Counted from the first letter of the stretch, positions 14,949 to 22,571 are shown. The stretch: DNA of 59,517 nucleotides from Betaproteobacteria bacterium (GCA_025356695.1 JANXSE010000095.1:1-59517); one strand, 5' to 3'. Made by a program: numbers and translations. Notes: generated from the letters alone by a model not told the origin.

Positions 14949-16076
14949 TTACTCCTCGTCGAACAGCTTCGGAACGGGCTTGGGTTCAGCCGGGGGCGTC
15001 TCGGCGGCCGGCGTTGCAGGGGGCGTCTCTTTCTTCGCGCCCTTTTTACCGACCGCCTTCGCTGTCTCTGTCGGCGGCGCTGCTTTGACGAAAATATTCT
15101 TGTCGTCGAATTTTTCGATCACGTATTCGGTGCCCGTTGCCGCACCCTTGATGACGTCGCCCGCTTTAACCGTGCCGGTGAAGTCCATCAGCGGACTACC
15201 GTCGCCGCCGTCCGTCAGAATCACGTTGCGCGTGATCTTGGCGTCGCCAGCGGCACCCGCTGCCTTCGCCGGCTCTTTCTGTTCGAGATCGCCGTAGATA
15301 TCGTCGGCCGACGCCATGTTGTCCTTGATCGATGTCAACTCGGAGAAGATTTTCGCCATGTCGAAGTGCGTCCAGTTACCGGACGTGCGGCCGTAGATTT
15401 TCTCGATACGATCGACTTTGACGCCCAATTGATCGACCATCTTCAGTATCGAGGCGCGAGCACCCTCGGGGTTGCCTTCGACTCGCTTCAGCAAACCTTT
15501 CTTCGCTTCCTCGACGCAGAAGTCGGCCATGCTGCGCAGGGCATTGACAATCACGTTGCGGATGCACTTCGATTGCCCGATCTGGAACACCATGTCGAGC
15601 GCACGCTGATCGTCTCCCATGCCGGTGTTCTGCGCCTTGCGCTGCTGATAGCCGCGCACGAGCGAATAGCCGGTTTCAAGGTCGACGAAGCGCCCGTAAA
15701 ACATCCAGTGCCGGCCTTCGTCCATCACGCGCACGTCGACCTGACAATTTCCCCACTCGCGAGCGAGATCGTTCGCCAGAACGATCGTCGGGCCTTCGAT
15801 GTGCACCTTGCGATTATTCTTGCGATCGTTGACGTCCCACGCGTAGACGTAGTCCATGCCTGCAAAGGCAGCGCACGCTGAGAGCCGGCGCTTGACGTCG
15901 CCCATATTGCGCTTCGCCGCAATCTGCTGCGCCGTGATGACGCCGCCGAAAATCCCGATTGCAACACTCCCGTCAACCGGGATGGCCGGCATATTGCCGG
16001 GCGCGACACCTTCCATTTGCCACTCGCCACGCGCCGAAAAAGAATCCACCAACCCCGTCTCACGTTCATTGCCCAT
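14949..16076 (-). CDS. Probable single-strand annealing recombination protein
   Basis: Of 375 aa. The core (residues ~60-230) has the layout of a phage family often found beside RecB-like nucleases: LANDLAREWGN, a GYSLVRGYQQRK segment, then IGQSKCIRNVIVNALR and a C-terminal VDRIEKIYGRT helix. I take this as a RecT/Rad52-like annealase by context and pattern, not by a decisive motif. The last ~100 residues are a low-complexity Ala/Pro/Lys tail ending PKLFDEE, an acidic tip reminiscent of ssDNA-binding proteins. It lies between the ATPase and the nuclease. Confidence 0.55.
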   Translation of the reverse strand: MGNERETGLVDSFSARGEWQMEGVAPGNMPAIPVDGSVAIGIFGGVITAQQIAAKRNMGDVKRRLSACAAFAGMDYVYAWDVNDRKNNRKVHIEGPTIVLANDLAREWGNCQVDVRVMDEGRHWMFYGRFVDLETGYSLVRGYQQRKAQNTGMGDDQRALDMVFQIGQSKCIRNVIVNALRSMADFCVEEAKKGLLKRVEGNPEGARASILKMVDQLGVKVDRIEKIYGRTSGNWTHFDMAKIFSELTSIKDNMASADDIYGDLEQKEPAKAAGAAGDAKITRNVILTDGGDGSPLMDFTGTVKAGDVIKGAATGTEYVIEKFDDKNIFVKAAPPTETAKAVGKKGAKKETPPATPAAETPPAEPKPVPKLFDEE

Positions 16077-16419
16077 TATTTTCTCCTGTAAATGCTGATT
16101 TAAATGCTTCGTGCATATCCGCTTCGAGCAAGCAAATTGTGTCCTTGATGCCGCCGCTCACACGGCATATTTGTTCGAAAGAGAGCCCTGTCGCCATGCA
16201 AAAATCTTCCAACATGTCGTCCATTTTGTGTCCAAGAATTTGTTTTCTCAAATCCTCCGGCAGATTAGCTTCCAATGTGCGCATAATTCCGGCACGATGA
16301 TGCGCTAACATCGCAATCGCAACGCCATGAATTTTTTCAATAGCGTCGATCGACGATCGCAGGTCGGCTGCGCTCGGGCTGGCGGCAGACTCCATCGCCT
16401 TTAACTGTTCGGGTGTCAT
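16066..16419 (-). CDS. Hypothetical protein (117 aa)
   Basis: ATG at 16419 is preceded by AAGGA and follows the stop of the nuclease gene by one base; it overlaps the annealase gene by 11 nt. The protein (MTPEQLKAMES...) is helical and contains ATGLSFEQICRVSGGIKD near the C terminus. No family recognised. Tight packing implies a role with the nuclease and annealase. Confidence 0.6.
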   Translation of the reverse strand: MTPEQLKAMESAASPSAADLRSSIDAIEKIHGVAIAMLAHHRAGIMRTLEANLPEDLRKQILGHKMDDMLEDFCMATGLSFEQICRVSGGIKDTICLLEADMHEAFKSAFTGENNGQ

Positions 16420-16420
16420 T

Positions 16421-17233
16421 TCAATCCTTCGCGTGCTCGACGCAAAACGTCGTGCCGTGACACGGGCACCATTTCGCACTACACAACATCGACATCGGGT
16501 TGGCCGTGAAAACCAGCGGGTCGCCGTGCTGCTTGAAGTCACCGAGATCGTTTTCGATGCGCTTCAATGCGGCCTTGGCGGCGCGCTCGGCATACTCGAC
16601 CGGATATTCGATGCGAACGGCGTCCGGTTGTTCCTTGCCGATTGCCACGCGCTGAATATAGTCCTCGACGATGACGTCGGTCGGCAGGCGGTGCGCCTTG
16701 CGCAGCAGCGAGTAGGCACCATATTGGATAAGGTTAGCGCGGGCCTTCACGCCGGTCTTTAGATCATGGAGCGCCGTGTGCTGCGATTCGTTGATGGAAT
16801 CCGTCTGCCCGGTCAGGATGTTGCCGCCCGGTGTTGCGCATTCAAGGCGCTGCTCGACGGCGATCGGCGTCATGTTGAGCGCGACCTGCGCCCGATAAAT
16901 GCGAGATTGACGAATGACCTGCCGCTGGCCTGTGCTGAGATTGGGCGTGGTGGTATCCCACACGACGCCGTGTTCGATCTGTTTATCGAGCGATTCGAGC
17001 CCGACCTGCTCCATTTGAGTGACGTTGCCAAGCTCGCCGTTGTCGATCTTCTCCTGAAGGATGTAGGCCGCGGCAGCGTGCGTTGCCGTGCCGGTGGCGG
17101 CACCGATGTTCGCGCCGATCTCGCGCAGCTTGAAGCCCCAATCCTCGACCAGACTGGCGAAGCTGCGGCCGGCCACACGGCGAGCGCAGTCGGCATAGGC
17201 AGGTAAAGACGAAGGGTGGATATTAAACGTCAT
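16421..17233 (-). CDS. RecB/Cas4-like PD-(D/E)XK nuclease with likely Fe-S cysteines
   Basis: Of 270 aa. Motifs: GTATHAA (~48-54), VEQRLE (~127-131), GQTDSI (Asp145) and HDLKTG (Asp157, Lys159), giving the D...D-x-K core. Cys16 near the N terminus plus Cys251, 256, 258 and 264 near the C terminus reproduce the one-plus-three cysteine spacing of the Cas4/AddB iron-sulfur cluster. Such nucleases resect DNA ends for annealing-type recombination, which fits the neighbouring annealase gene. The Fe-S assignment is inference. Confidence 0.75.
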   Translation of the reverse strand: MTFNIHPSSLPAYADCARRVAGRSFASLVEDWGFKLREIGANIGAATGTATHAAAAYILQEKIDNGELGNVTQMEQVGLESLDKQIEHGVVWDTTTPNLSTGQRQVIRQSRIYRAQVALNMTPIAVEQRLECATPGGNILTGQTDSINESQHTALHDLKTGVKARANLIQYGAYSLLRKAHRLPTDVIVEDYIQRVAIGKEQPDAVRIEYPVEYAERAAKAALKRIENDLGDFKQHGDPLVFTANPMSMLCSAKWCPCHGTTFCVEHAKD

Positions 17234-17463
17234 TGCTGAATCAACTCGATCACGGCTTCGATCGCCTTCTCGCCAGAGATCACGTAATAGCCGATGCGGC
17301 CGTCGCGCTCGGGCTTGTATTCGCGGGCGATATACGGCGCACCGGGCTTACCCGGCAGACGCACGGCGACCGTCATGCCGCCATCGGCAACGATCGCCTC
17401 GACGTCAGGCAGCGTTTTCTGAATGGCCTCGAACACGGCGCGAATTTCAAAATCGGCGATCAT
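17230..17463 (-). CDS. Hypothetical protein (77 aa)
   Basis: ATG at 17463 follows GAGGAAATCA; the longer frame upstream is a shadow of the 81-aa gene. It overlaps the nuclease gene by 4 nt and its upstream neighbour by 17 nt. Small alpha/beta protein (MIADFEIRAVFEAIQK...) without a recognised domain. Confidence 0.55.
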   Translation of the reverse strand: MIADFEIRAVFEAIQKTLPDVEAIVADGGMTVAVRLPGKPGAPYIAREYKPERDGRIGYYVISGEKAIEAVIELIQQ

Positions 17464-17692
17464 TGATTTCCTCGTGGCGCTCTTTGGCTTCTTCGTCCGG
17501 GCTGGCGAAGAACGCTTCGTCGATGCCGCGATCGCGTGAGACATTGGCAACCGCTTGCGGCATGGGGTCAACAACCGTGACCGGGATGCCGGCTTGCCGC
17601 AGGCAGAACTCGACCCATCGGCGGCGCATATTCGAACGCGCCCGGATGATGGACGAACGGATTCGAGAGAGTAGCGTTTTCAGAAATGTCAT
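17447..17692 (-). CDS. First gene of the recombination operon (81 aa, hypothetical)
   Basis: The ATG at 17692 has CGGAG upstream. A further ATG at 17716 would overlap the -10 box of the promoter assigned here, so the shorter start is preferred. The N terminus is basic (MTFLKTLLSRIRSSIIRARSNMRRR) and could bind nucleic acid. No family recognised. Confidence 0.55.
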   Translation of the reverse strand: MTFLKTLLSRIRSSIIRARSNMRRRWVEFCLRQAGIPVTVVDPMPQAVANVSRDRGIDEAFFASPDEEAKERHEEINDRRF

Positions 17693-17712
17693 GTCTTGCT
17701 CCGGTAGAGACT

Positions 17713-17782
17713 GCATCCTAACCCCCTACGCATTTAGGTGTCAACAATTATTTGCAAAAATATGCGTAGGCGGTTAGCATGC
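17713..17782. promoter_or_regulatory. Symmetric divergent promoter/operator
   Basis: A 21-bp inverted repeat (17713-17733 and 17762-17782, 19 of 21 matched) frames two back-to-back promoters. Minus strand: TTGACA at 17739-17744, 18-bp spacer, TAGGAT at 17715-17720. Plus strand: TTGCAA at 17752-17757, 17-bp spacer, TAGCAT at 17775-17780. Each arm covers the spacer and -10 of one promoter, so one regulator bound to both arms could control both operons. Confidence 0.65.
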
Positions 17783-17786
17783 ACGT

Positions 17787-17930
17787 ATGGCATACACAAA
17801 ACAGCAGTTCAAGGAATGGGGTGCGGCCGGCGGTAAAGCCCGGAAGGCCGCGATGACGCCTGCGCAACGCAAAGCATCGGCGCGCAAGGCGGCGAGAGCC
17901 AGATGGGCTGGAAAACGCAACAAGTCTTAA
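17787..17930 (+). CDS. Small basic protein with GGKAR...ARW motif (47 aa), possibly leaderless
   Basis: MAYTKQQFKEWGAAGGKARK followed by MTPAQRKASARKAARARW: a Lys/Arg/Ala-rich pattern repeated in many small phage and plasmid regulators. The ATG begins only 7 nt after the -10 box, so the transcript may start at or next to the start codon; no ribosome site is at a usual distance. As first gene under the divergent promoter it is a candidate DNA-binding regulator. Confidence 0.6.
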   Translation: MAYTKQQFKEWGAAGGKARKAAMTPAQRKASARKAARARWAGKRNKS

Positions 17931-17942
17931 CAGGAGAAAGCA

Positions 17943-18266
17943 ATGCGTGAATGCACGTTTCAATTGAATATCAAATCTGACGGCAAGATGGAGCGCAAGG
18001 AAGTTTGCGGCCGTTTTCACCAATGGACTCGCGATGTCGGCCAAGATGGCAAGATCAGGCCGATCGCTATCGTCGAGGAGATCGGCACGGGTCAAGTGTT
18101 TACCGTGGCGCCGCACGTCGTTAAGTTTTCGCAATCGACGGCATCAAAAAACATCGGCGACGAGATTGTTGAGGTCGCTAAGCGTATGGAGACCGACTTC
18201 GGTGAGGCGGTTAAATACTTCATGAACACGTGCGCCGACATTGTTGCAATACAAAATCGGAGATAG
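17943..18266 (+). CDS. Hypothetical protein (107 aa)
   Basis: Good ribosome site (AGGAGAAAGCA before ATG). Mixed beta-then-alpha composition, starting MRECTFQLNIKSDGK and ending in a helical EVAKRMETDFGEAVKYF segment. Second gene of the short plus-strand early operon. No family recognised. Confidence 0.65.
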   Translation: MRECTFQLNIKSDGKMERKEVCGRFHQWTRDVGQDGKIRPIAIVEEIGTGQVFTVAPHVVKFSQSTASKNIGDEIVEVAKRMETDFGEAVKYFMNTCADIVAIQNRR

Positions 18267-18268
18267 CG

Positions 18269-18805
18269 ATGCGAAATCTTAATCCTGAAGCAATGTGGTG
18301 GCTGTTCTTGGCGTGGACTTTTGCCTGCATGCTGATGGGCATCGGTTTTTTATATGCCTATCGCTGGCTGATTTACTTCTTCACGACGCCCGAGTGCGTG
18401 CCGAGCGCTGTGCATTTCGAGCGATGGGGCAAGAAGCTCTGGCACAACATCGACATCCTTATGCCGACCGAAAAAATGGTGGACGAATATCTCGGTGCCA
18501 CGGAAGCTATTCGCTCAACGGTGCTACAGTCCGAGCCCCCCCATACTCAATCAGATTTTCAGAATGAGCGGCCTCCGCGTTTTGAATCAACGAGGCCGGT
18601 GCCGGCACGTGATCTAGAGTCGGGGTTGATTCGTCACTGGTTGTTTGATTCTGCGCTGAGTGAAGAAGCGAAGCCGGCTGCGGCGCGGCTCTCGGCGACA
18701 GGGATTCTTGTTGGCCTTGGTTATCGGAGATCGGCGTCTGGAGACTGGATTGCGCCGCCGAAGGGGCGGCAGTTTGGGGCGATAGAGATAAGCGCTCGCG
18801 AATAG
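18269..18805 (+). CDS. Membrane-anchored protein (178 aa), 3' end overlaps an antisense gene
   Basis: ATG follows CGGAGATAGCG. Residues ~8-34 form one or two hydrophobic helices (WWLFLAWTFACMLMGIGFLY), then a charged region. The last ~100 residues lie antisense to the tail of the HTH gene at 18507-18989, so one of the two tails may be a non-functional extension. No family recognised. Confidence 0.55.
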   Translation: MRNLNPEAMWWLFLAWTFACMLMGIGFLYAYRWLIYFFTTPECVPSAVHFERWGKKLWHNIDILMPTEKMVDEYLGATEAIRSTVLQSEPPHTQSDFQNERPPRFESTRPVPARDLESGLIRHWLFDSALSEEAKPAAARLSATGILVGLGYRRSASGDWIAPPKGRQFGAIEISARE

Positions 18806-18989
18806 CTGTATCGCTGACGCCGGCGATCGTGGCATACATTTCAAGCCACGATCGCACCCACACCGGCGCATGATGCTTCCGAACGCGCCACATGCTCACC
18901 GTCCACTCGGCGAGCCCGGTCTTGGCGGCGAACGCCGTCTGCGTCAGCCCGAGCATTACTAGCTGCGCTTTGAAATCTTCCCATTTCAT
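18507..18989 (-). CDS. Cro/XRE-type helix-turn-helix protein (160 aa)
   Basis: ATG at 18989 shares its A with the stop of the preceding gene (TAATG). Residues ~10-60 hold an HTH pattern: LGLTQTAFAAKTGLAEWTVSMW. The rest (after ~70) is Ser/Pro/Gln-rich and disordered-looking and lies antisense to the plus-strand gene at 18269-18805. A regulator is likely; its position beside the divergent operon makes it a candidate for the 17713-17782 operator. The tail shows no domain. Confidence 0.65.
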   Translation of the reverse strand: MKWEDFKAQLVMLGLTQTAFAAKTGLAEWTVSMWRVRKHHAPVWVRSWLEMYATIAGVSDTAIRERLSLSPQTAAPSAAQSSLQTPISDNQGQQESLSPRAAPQPASLLHSAQNQTTSDESTPTLDHVPAPASLIQNAEAAHSENLIEYGGARTVAPLSE

Positions 18990-19222
18990 TACTTCACCAC
19001 CTTTCGCTTCTTCGAAGTATTGCGCTGTATACCGCGCAATGTCCGCGGAATTGTAAGAAAATTCGGGCATGACAGGAGATCGTTCAACTGTCGCATGCCG
19101 AGATTGAGTTCTTTCAGTTCATCACGGATGTCCATCATCACGCAGAGTGTGGCGCCCGCTACGGTCGGGTCTGGAACCAACCAATTAACATTTTTATGAC
19201 GCGTATCTTCCGGTGCGGGCAT
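18989..19222 (-). CDS. Hypothetical protein (77 aa)
   Basis: ATG at 19222 is preceded by GGGAGGAACTGT; the longer upstream frame is shadow. The stop is fused to the start of the HTH gene. The sequence (MPAPEDTRHKNVNWLVPDPT...) has an amphipathic middle helix (DELKELNLGMRQLNDLL) and a basic C terminus. It may act with the HTH protein; no family recognised. Confidence 0.55.
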   Translation of the reverse strand: MPAPEDTRHKNVNWLVPDPTVAGATLCVMMDIRDELKELNLGMRQLNDLLSCPNFLTIPRTLRGIQRNTSKKRKVVK

Positions 19223-19535
19223 ACAGTTCCTCCCAATCTTTCTGACAGTCAGGGTGAGCTTCGCAATATTTGCTGCCTTTGCGATGCGGAAATTTAATAA
19301 GGGTGCAGTTACAACGCTGTTTACGCCCACGCGTCATCGACCACTTCGAGAGCGTCCATTTACGGTTGCGGCACTTCGGGCACGTGCTCGGAATGATGTG
19401 GTCGTCCGGGTGCTTGTGCAGCGTCTTGCGCGTTCCGCACTTGCTGCAGCGGCACGGATACCATTTGCTGTTCCGGCTTTTCGATCGGTGAATGCCGACG
19501 CCGTGAGTGGCTTTTTTGAGCTTGGGGAAAATCAC
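19194..19535 (-). CDS. Cysteine-rich zinc-finger-like protein (113 aa)
   Basis: Contains CRCSKC, CPKC, CNC and a C-terminal C-x5-C arrangement within a very basic sequence, typical of small zinc-ribbon phage proteins. Zinc and nucleic-acid binding are inferred. It overlaps the next gene by 29 nt and the upstream one by 4. Confidence 0.65.
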   Translation of the reverse strand: MIFPKLKKATHGVGIHRSKSRNSKWYPCRCSKCGTRKTLHKHPDDHIIPSTCPKCRNRKWTLSKWSMTRGRKQRCNCTLIKFPHRKGSKYCEAHPDCQKDWEELYARTGRYAS

Positions 19536-20098
19536 AGCTTCAATTCCCCAACAACGATCGTCCCGGTCAAGCCGGCGGCGCGCTCGGCGGCACCCTCACC
19601 GAATATGGCGTCGATTTCGTCGCGATACTTCAGCACCAATCGCTTCGACAAACGTGATTCTTCGCTGCGCGAATTGTTGAGGTTATTGGTCAGGTGCTTC
19701 GGCATACAGGGCTGCATTTTGCGTTTCGGTCTGAATATTTCAAGATCGGCCGGCGCATAGTTGCGCGACTGCCCGCTCGTGTAGTAGCCGCCGCTGCGCC
19801 ACACGAGGCGATGGCCATCAGAATGTTGCAGAAGAACTATGCCACTGGCTGAATGATCAACGCCATTTTCACATGCGGGCGCGATCTGGAATTTACCGCT
19901 CAACTTGCGATCGGATTTCAGCCGCTTCGCCCGGCGCTGTGCTGCGGCGCTTTCGGCAGCGACGCCGTCAGTCGCCCGCTTGTCGATGCGAGCCAGCAGC
20001 GGGTTAATTTCTTTGAACGCGGCCTCGTCGCCGCTCTCGATGCGGCGCAGGAGATCGATGCCGATGGCGGCGTCCTTAAGCCATTGGTAGTCCCTCAT
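19532..20098 (-). CDS. Hypothetical protein (188 aa)
   Basis: The ATG (start MRDYQWLKDAAIGIDLL) overlaps the TGA of the DUF1643 gene by 4 nt; the longer frame above is shadow. N-terminal half helical and charged, then a GHRLVWRSGGYYTSG stretch suggesting a small beta domain. No family recognised. Confidence 0.6.
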   Translation of the reverse strand: MRDYQWLKDAAIGIDLLRRIESGDEAAFKEINPLLARIDKRATDGVAAESAAAQRRAKRLKSDRKLSGKFQIAPACENGVDHSASGIVLLQHSDGHRLVWRSGGYYTSGQSRNYAPADLEIFRPKRKMQPCMPKHLTNNLNNSRSEESRLSKRLVLKYRDEIDAIFGEGAAERAAGLTGTIVVGELKL

Positions 20099-20583
20099 TG
20101 CCGAAACCGAATCAATTGTGTGGTGTAAGACAGATAGAGCGGGTGATACGGATGACCCTCGGTCGTCATCTTGAAGCACCACGGCTCGATGTTCATACTG
20201 CGCAGCATGCCGAGCACGGCCTTGGCACCGTTGCCCCAATGACCGTTCGTGCCCCACATCAACACGATTTTTTCAGGCTTGTAATCGTCGAGCATGGCGA
20301 CCATGTTCTGATAATTCTCCGAGCTGTTGCCGTTTTTGCCGGCTCTGAAAAGGTCTCTCGGGTCGGTGGCGATCAGATCATTGGTGTTGAAAAGAATATA
20401 GCTGCCGCCGCCGAAGCGATCGGTGAAGCCCATCAGCTTTTTGACGGTCGGGTCATCGGTGTGATCGCCGGCAATACTCGGATTCAATCCGATGTAGGCA
20501 TAGCACGGCTTCTGTTGGTTCCAGCGACGCAAGAGCCACAGGCGGCGCGTGCGATCTTCGTTGAATCCGGCGTCACAAATCAT
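20095..20583 (-). CDS. DUF1643 family protein (162 aa)
   Basis: ATG at 20583 follows GGAGAAAAAA; this start matches the family length. Signature blocks: YIGLNPSIAGDHTDDPTVKK, FNTNDLIATDPRDL, IVLMWGTNGHWG and GHPYHPLYL. DUF1643 proteins occur in phages and bacteria; the biochemical role is unknown to me. It overlaps its upstream neighbour by 11 nt. Confidence 0.85.
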   Translation of the reverse strand: MICDAGFNEDRTRRLWLLRRWNQQKPCYAYIGLNPSIAGDHTDDPTVKKLMGFTDRFGGGSYILFNTNDLIATDPRDLFRAGKNGNSSENYQNMVAMLDDYKPEKIVLMWGTNGHWGNGAKAVLGMLRSMNIEPWCFKMTTEGHPYHPLYLSYTTQLIRFRQ

Positions 20584-20821
20584 TTTTTTCTCCAAGCTCG
20601 ACATCGGGATGTTGCGCGACGAACACACGAATGTCATTGGCCGCATCGGATACGCCATGCCAGTCGCAATGTCGCACCTTCATTGCCAGATATTCGACGA
20701 GGGTATCGTAATCATTACGAACGTCGATTATCACGGCCGTGATGGACGCTTGCTCGCGTGCGCGTTTTCTTTGTTGGCGTCTGACCTTGAGGCGCAAACG
20801 TGTTGTATCGGTGACAATCAC
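20573..20821 (-). CDS. Hypothetical protein (82 aa)
   Basis: Basic N terminus (TTRLRLKVRRQQRKRAREQ) followed by an acidic helical half ending VELGEKNDL. Starts in a 4-nt overlap with the upstream gene. No family recognised. Confidence 0.55.
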   Translation of the reverse strand: MIVTDTTRLRLKVRRQQRKRAREQASITAVIIDVRNDYDTLVEYLAMKVRHCDWHGVSDAANDIRVFVAQHPDVELGEKNDL

Positions 20822-21087
20822 GGCAATATTCTCCGTTGGCGCGGCCTGACGGTATGCCCCATGCTCGCAAAGAGACCAACTGCGCTGACGGGCTCGTCTT
20901 TATAGCTACCAGCCCACCATGCCCGGCTGAAGCGAAGGAACGTCATCGGCTCAACTCTGCGTATTTTTCGGATGATGCGAACAGCCCGGTAATACTCGCG
21001 CCACTGCATGCGCGCATACTCGCCGGCGCCGACCATCGCCTTAAAAGCAATCCGCTCGAACTCGTCTGCGGCGTCTGTCGTTTTCAC
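20818..21087 (-). CDS. Hypothetical protein (89 aa, GTG start)
   Basis: GTG at 21087 overlaps the upstream stop (GTGA) and has AAAGGA before it; an ATG at 21114 would overlap the upstream gene more and lacks a site. Helical, Arg-rich (YYRAVRIIRKIRRVEP). No family recognised. Confidence 0.55.
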   Translation of the reverse strand: MKTTDAADEFERIAFKAMVGAGEYARMQWREYYRAVRIIRKIRRVEPMTFLRFSRAWWAGSYKDEPVSAVGLFASMGHTVRPRQRRILP

Positions 21088-21296
21088 GCCAGTCCTTTCT
21101 GCTTGACAATCCAAGCGCTAAGAACGATGAAGCCGTCGTCAGGGTGTTCCGATATGATCTGCGACTTCGGTATCCAGTGATCTTTGCCTTCGATCTTGAT
21201 CAGCAGCGCCTTGGCCGTGCGCTGTGCCGTGATCTCGCACTCGATCTCGACCGGCTTGCCTTCGTGATGCTTGGCGTATTCGCCTCGTTGTCCCAT
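21084..21296 (-). CDS. Small beta-rich protein (70 aa)
   Basis: ATG follows GGAGAAATAA. The pattern EIECEITAQRTAKALLIKIEGKDHWIPKSQI is a recurring small phage protein of unknown role. The stop of the preceding 44-aa gene is immediately before the ATG. Confidence 0.65.
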   Translation of the reverse strand: MGQRGEYAKHHEGKPVEIECEITAQRTAKALLIKIEGKDHWIPKSQIISEHPDDGFIVLSAWIVKQKGLA

Positions 21297-21431
21297 TTAT
21301 TTCTCCACTGTTTTAATGCGATAACCAGCCGCCTTCAGCAATGCGTGCGCCGCCTCATGCCAAGCGATCTGCGCGGTAACACCTTTGCCGAGAGGCTGGA
21401 ATAGCTTATTGCAGAAATTGCATAGCCTCAT
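21297..21431 (-). CDS. Small CxxC protein (44 aa)
   Basis: MRLCNFCNKLFQPLGKGV ... AWHEAAHALLKAAGYR: a CxxC pair and two histidines suggest a zinc site. GGGAGGG precedes the ATG at 9 nt and the start overlaps the upstream TGA by 4 nt. The HEAAH triplet is zincin-like but the protein is too short to be an enzyme. Confidence 0.6.
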   Translation of the reverse strand: MRLCNFCNKLFQPLGKGVTAQIAWHEAAHALLKAAGYRIKTVEK

Positions 21432-22219
21432 GTCGATGAACCCTCCCCGCCGTCCGCTGCGAGGGCGGAATCTATTTTCTCGTCCGCGAATTTTTTATCG
21501 ACGGTGCTGTAATCAGCATCTGAATATGGGTTTGTTTCAGCTAGTGTCACTTCAAGAATCCCGATACAGCCGCCTGTATTCAGCCGCGGCCATTCAATGC
21601 GTTCTCCGAACAAACGCCGATACCGCTCAGCATCCTTCTTCAGCCGCCAGCACTCGGCCTCGGCGGTTTCGGCGCGTTCTTCTGTCGTGTATAAATAATC
21701 CTCGCTCACCACCCTAACCGATAGTGATTCGTCGTCAACCCACTGCCCGCGATCGTGGTCGAAATGGCGGCGCGACAGCTCACCTTCGTGCCATTTTTGG
21801 CCACTCTCGATCTCCATTGTCGGAATCGTGTAACTATCGAACGGGCCGCCATAGGTCGGCTCCCCGTCTATTTCCATGAAGAACGGTAACTGCGTAATCG
21901 GGCATTTGTGTGGCCAATTTGTCGGCGCGTCGAGCAATGCCTTTGCCGCCGCAAGCTGCTTATCGCGCTCGGCGAGGGTGGTTTCTAGTTTGCGCGAACA
22001 ATCACGAACCTTTGCGAATGCGTTGGCAGGAATTAGCCTGCTCTGGCGCACGATGCTGTCCGTCAACCCGTCAAGCGAAGCCTCGGTAAGTGGAGTCTGC
22101 CCCTTGTTTTCCCGCGGTAACGGTGGCTTTGGGCAATTCCCGCTATAGCCGTGAAACTTGAACATTCCTTCGCTGGAGGGCATCGGCTCGCCGCACAGTT
22201 CGCATTTGTTTTCGCTCAT
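21428..22219 (-). CDS. Hypothetical early protein with N-terminal CxxC (263 aa)
   Basis: Starts MSENKCELCGEPMPSSEGMF, a zinc-finger-like CxxC followed by a further Cys. The middle has coiled-coil-like stretches (residues ~60-90) and a C-terminal ERAETAEAECWRLKKDAERYRRLF segment typical of mosaic phage early proteins. Function unknown. 4-nt overlaps on both sides. Confidence 0.65.
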   Translation of the reverse strand: MSENKCELCGEPMPSSEGMFKFHGYSGNCPKPPLPRENKGQTPLTEASLDGLTDSIVRQSRLIPANAFAKVRDCSRKLETTLAERDKQLAAAKALLDAPTNWPHKCPITQLPFFMEIDGEPTYGGPFDSYTIPTMEIESGQKWHEGELSRRHFDHDRGQWVDDESLSVRVVSEDYLYTTEERAETAEAECWRLKKDAERYRRLFGERIEWPRLNTGGCIGILEVTLAETNPYSDADYSTVDKKFADEKIDSALAADGGEGSST

Positions 22220-22389
22220 TGCTTCCTCACAAGGCCGGTTTTGTATTCGTCGCCAACGGGGTCTATAACAAAGAACTCGCCGTTTACTGTTCTGACCTGA
22301 ACATCGACGCCCGTTATCTGCTTAAATAGCAGCCTCAAGAAATCGCAGTCTGCGTCGGCTGGCGGAGTCTTCTCCTTGTCGGCGGTCAT
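22216..22389 (-). CDS. Small protein (57 aa)
   Basis: MTADKEKTPPADADCDFLRL, then a VQVRTVNGEFFVIDPVGDEYKT stretch that looks like a small beta hairpin. Overlaps both neighbours by 4 nt, which supports it as a real coupled gene. No family recognised. Confidence 0.6.
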   Translation of the reverse strand: MTADKEKTPPADADCDFLRLLFKQITGVDVQVRTVNGEFFVIDPVGDEYKTGLVRKQ

Positions 22390-22571
22390 GGTTTCACCTC
22401 ATCGTCTATAAACTCTGCTCGTGACAATTTGTCCCTGATGTCAGACCACTCGTTTTCGTCAAAACAAAGTTCTCCGCAGTTTGCATAAGTTCCATCAGCA
22501 ACTTGCGACGTGAATAAGCGGCAGTGAATGTGGCCGCCTAATTTCTTGTATCTAATTCTGATGTAAGTCAT
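22386..22571 (-). CDS. Small protein (61 aa)
   Basis: ATG at 22571 is preceded by GGAGGTGACGGA, the best ribosome site in this cluster, and overlaps the upstream stop. Pattern IRIRYKKLGGHIHCRLFTS ... GELCFDENEWSDIR resembles small phage proteins of unknown role. The longer open frame upstream is a shadow. Confidence 0.65.
   Translation of the reverse strand: MTYIRIRYKKLGGHIHCRLFTSQVADGTYANCGELCFDENEWSDIRDKLSRAEFIDDEVKP

Noticed and set aside
13536..15881. 781-codon plus-strand ORF opposite the ATPase and annealase genes
   Set aside because: Antisense shadow of clearly assigned minus-strand genes in a GC-rich genome; Arg/His/Leu-rich composition and no domain.
17693..17716. Upstream ATG (17716) for the 81-aa gene
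   Set aside because: It lies in the -10 region of the assigned promoter and has no spaced ribosome site.
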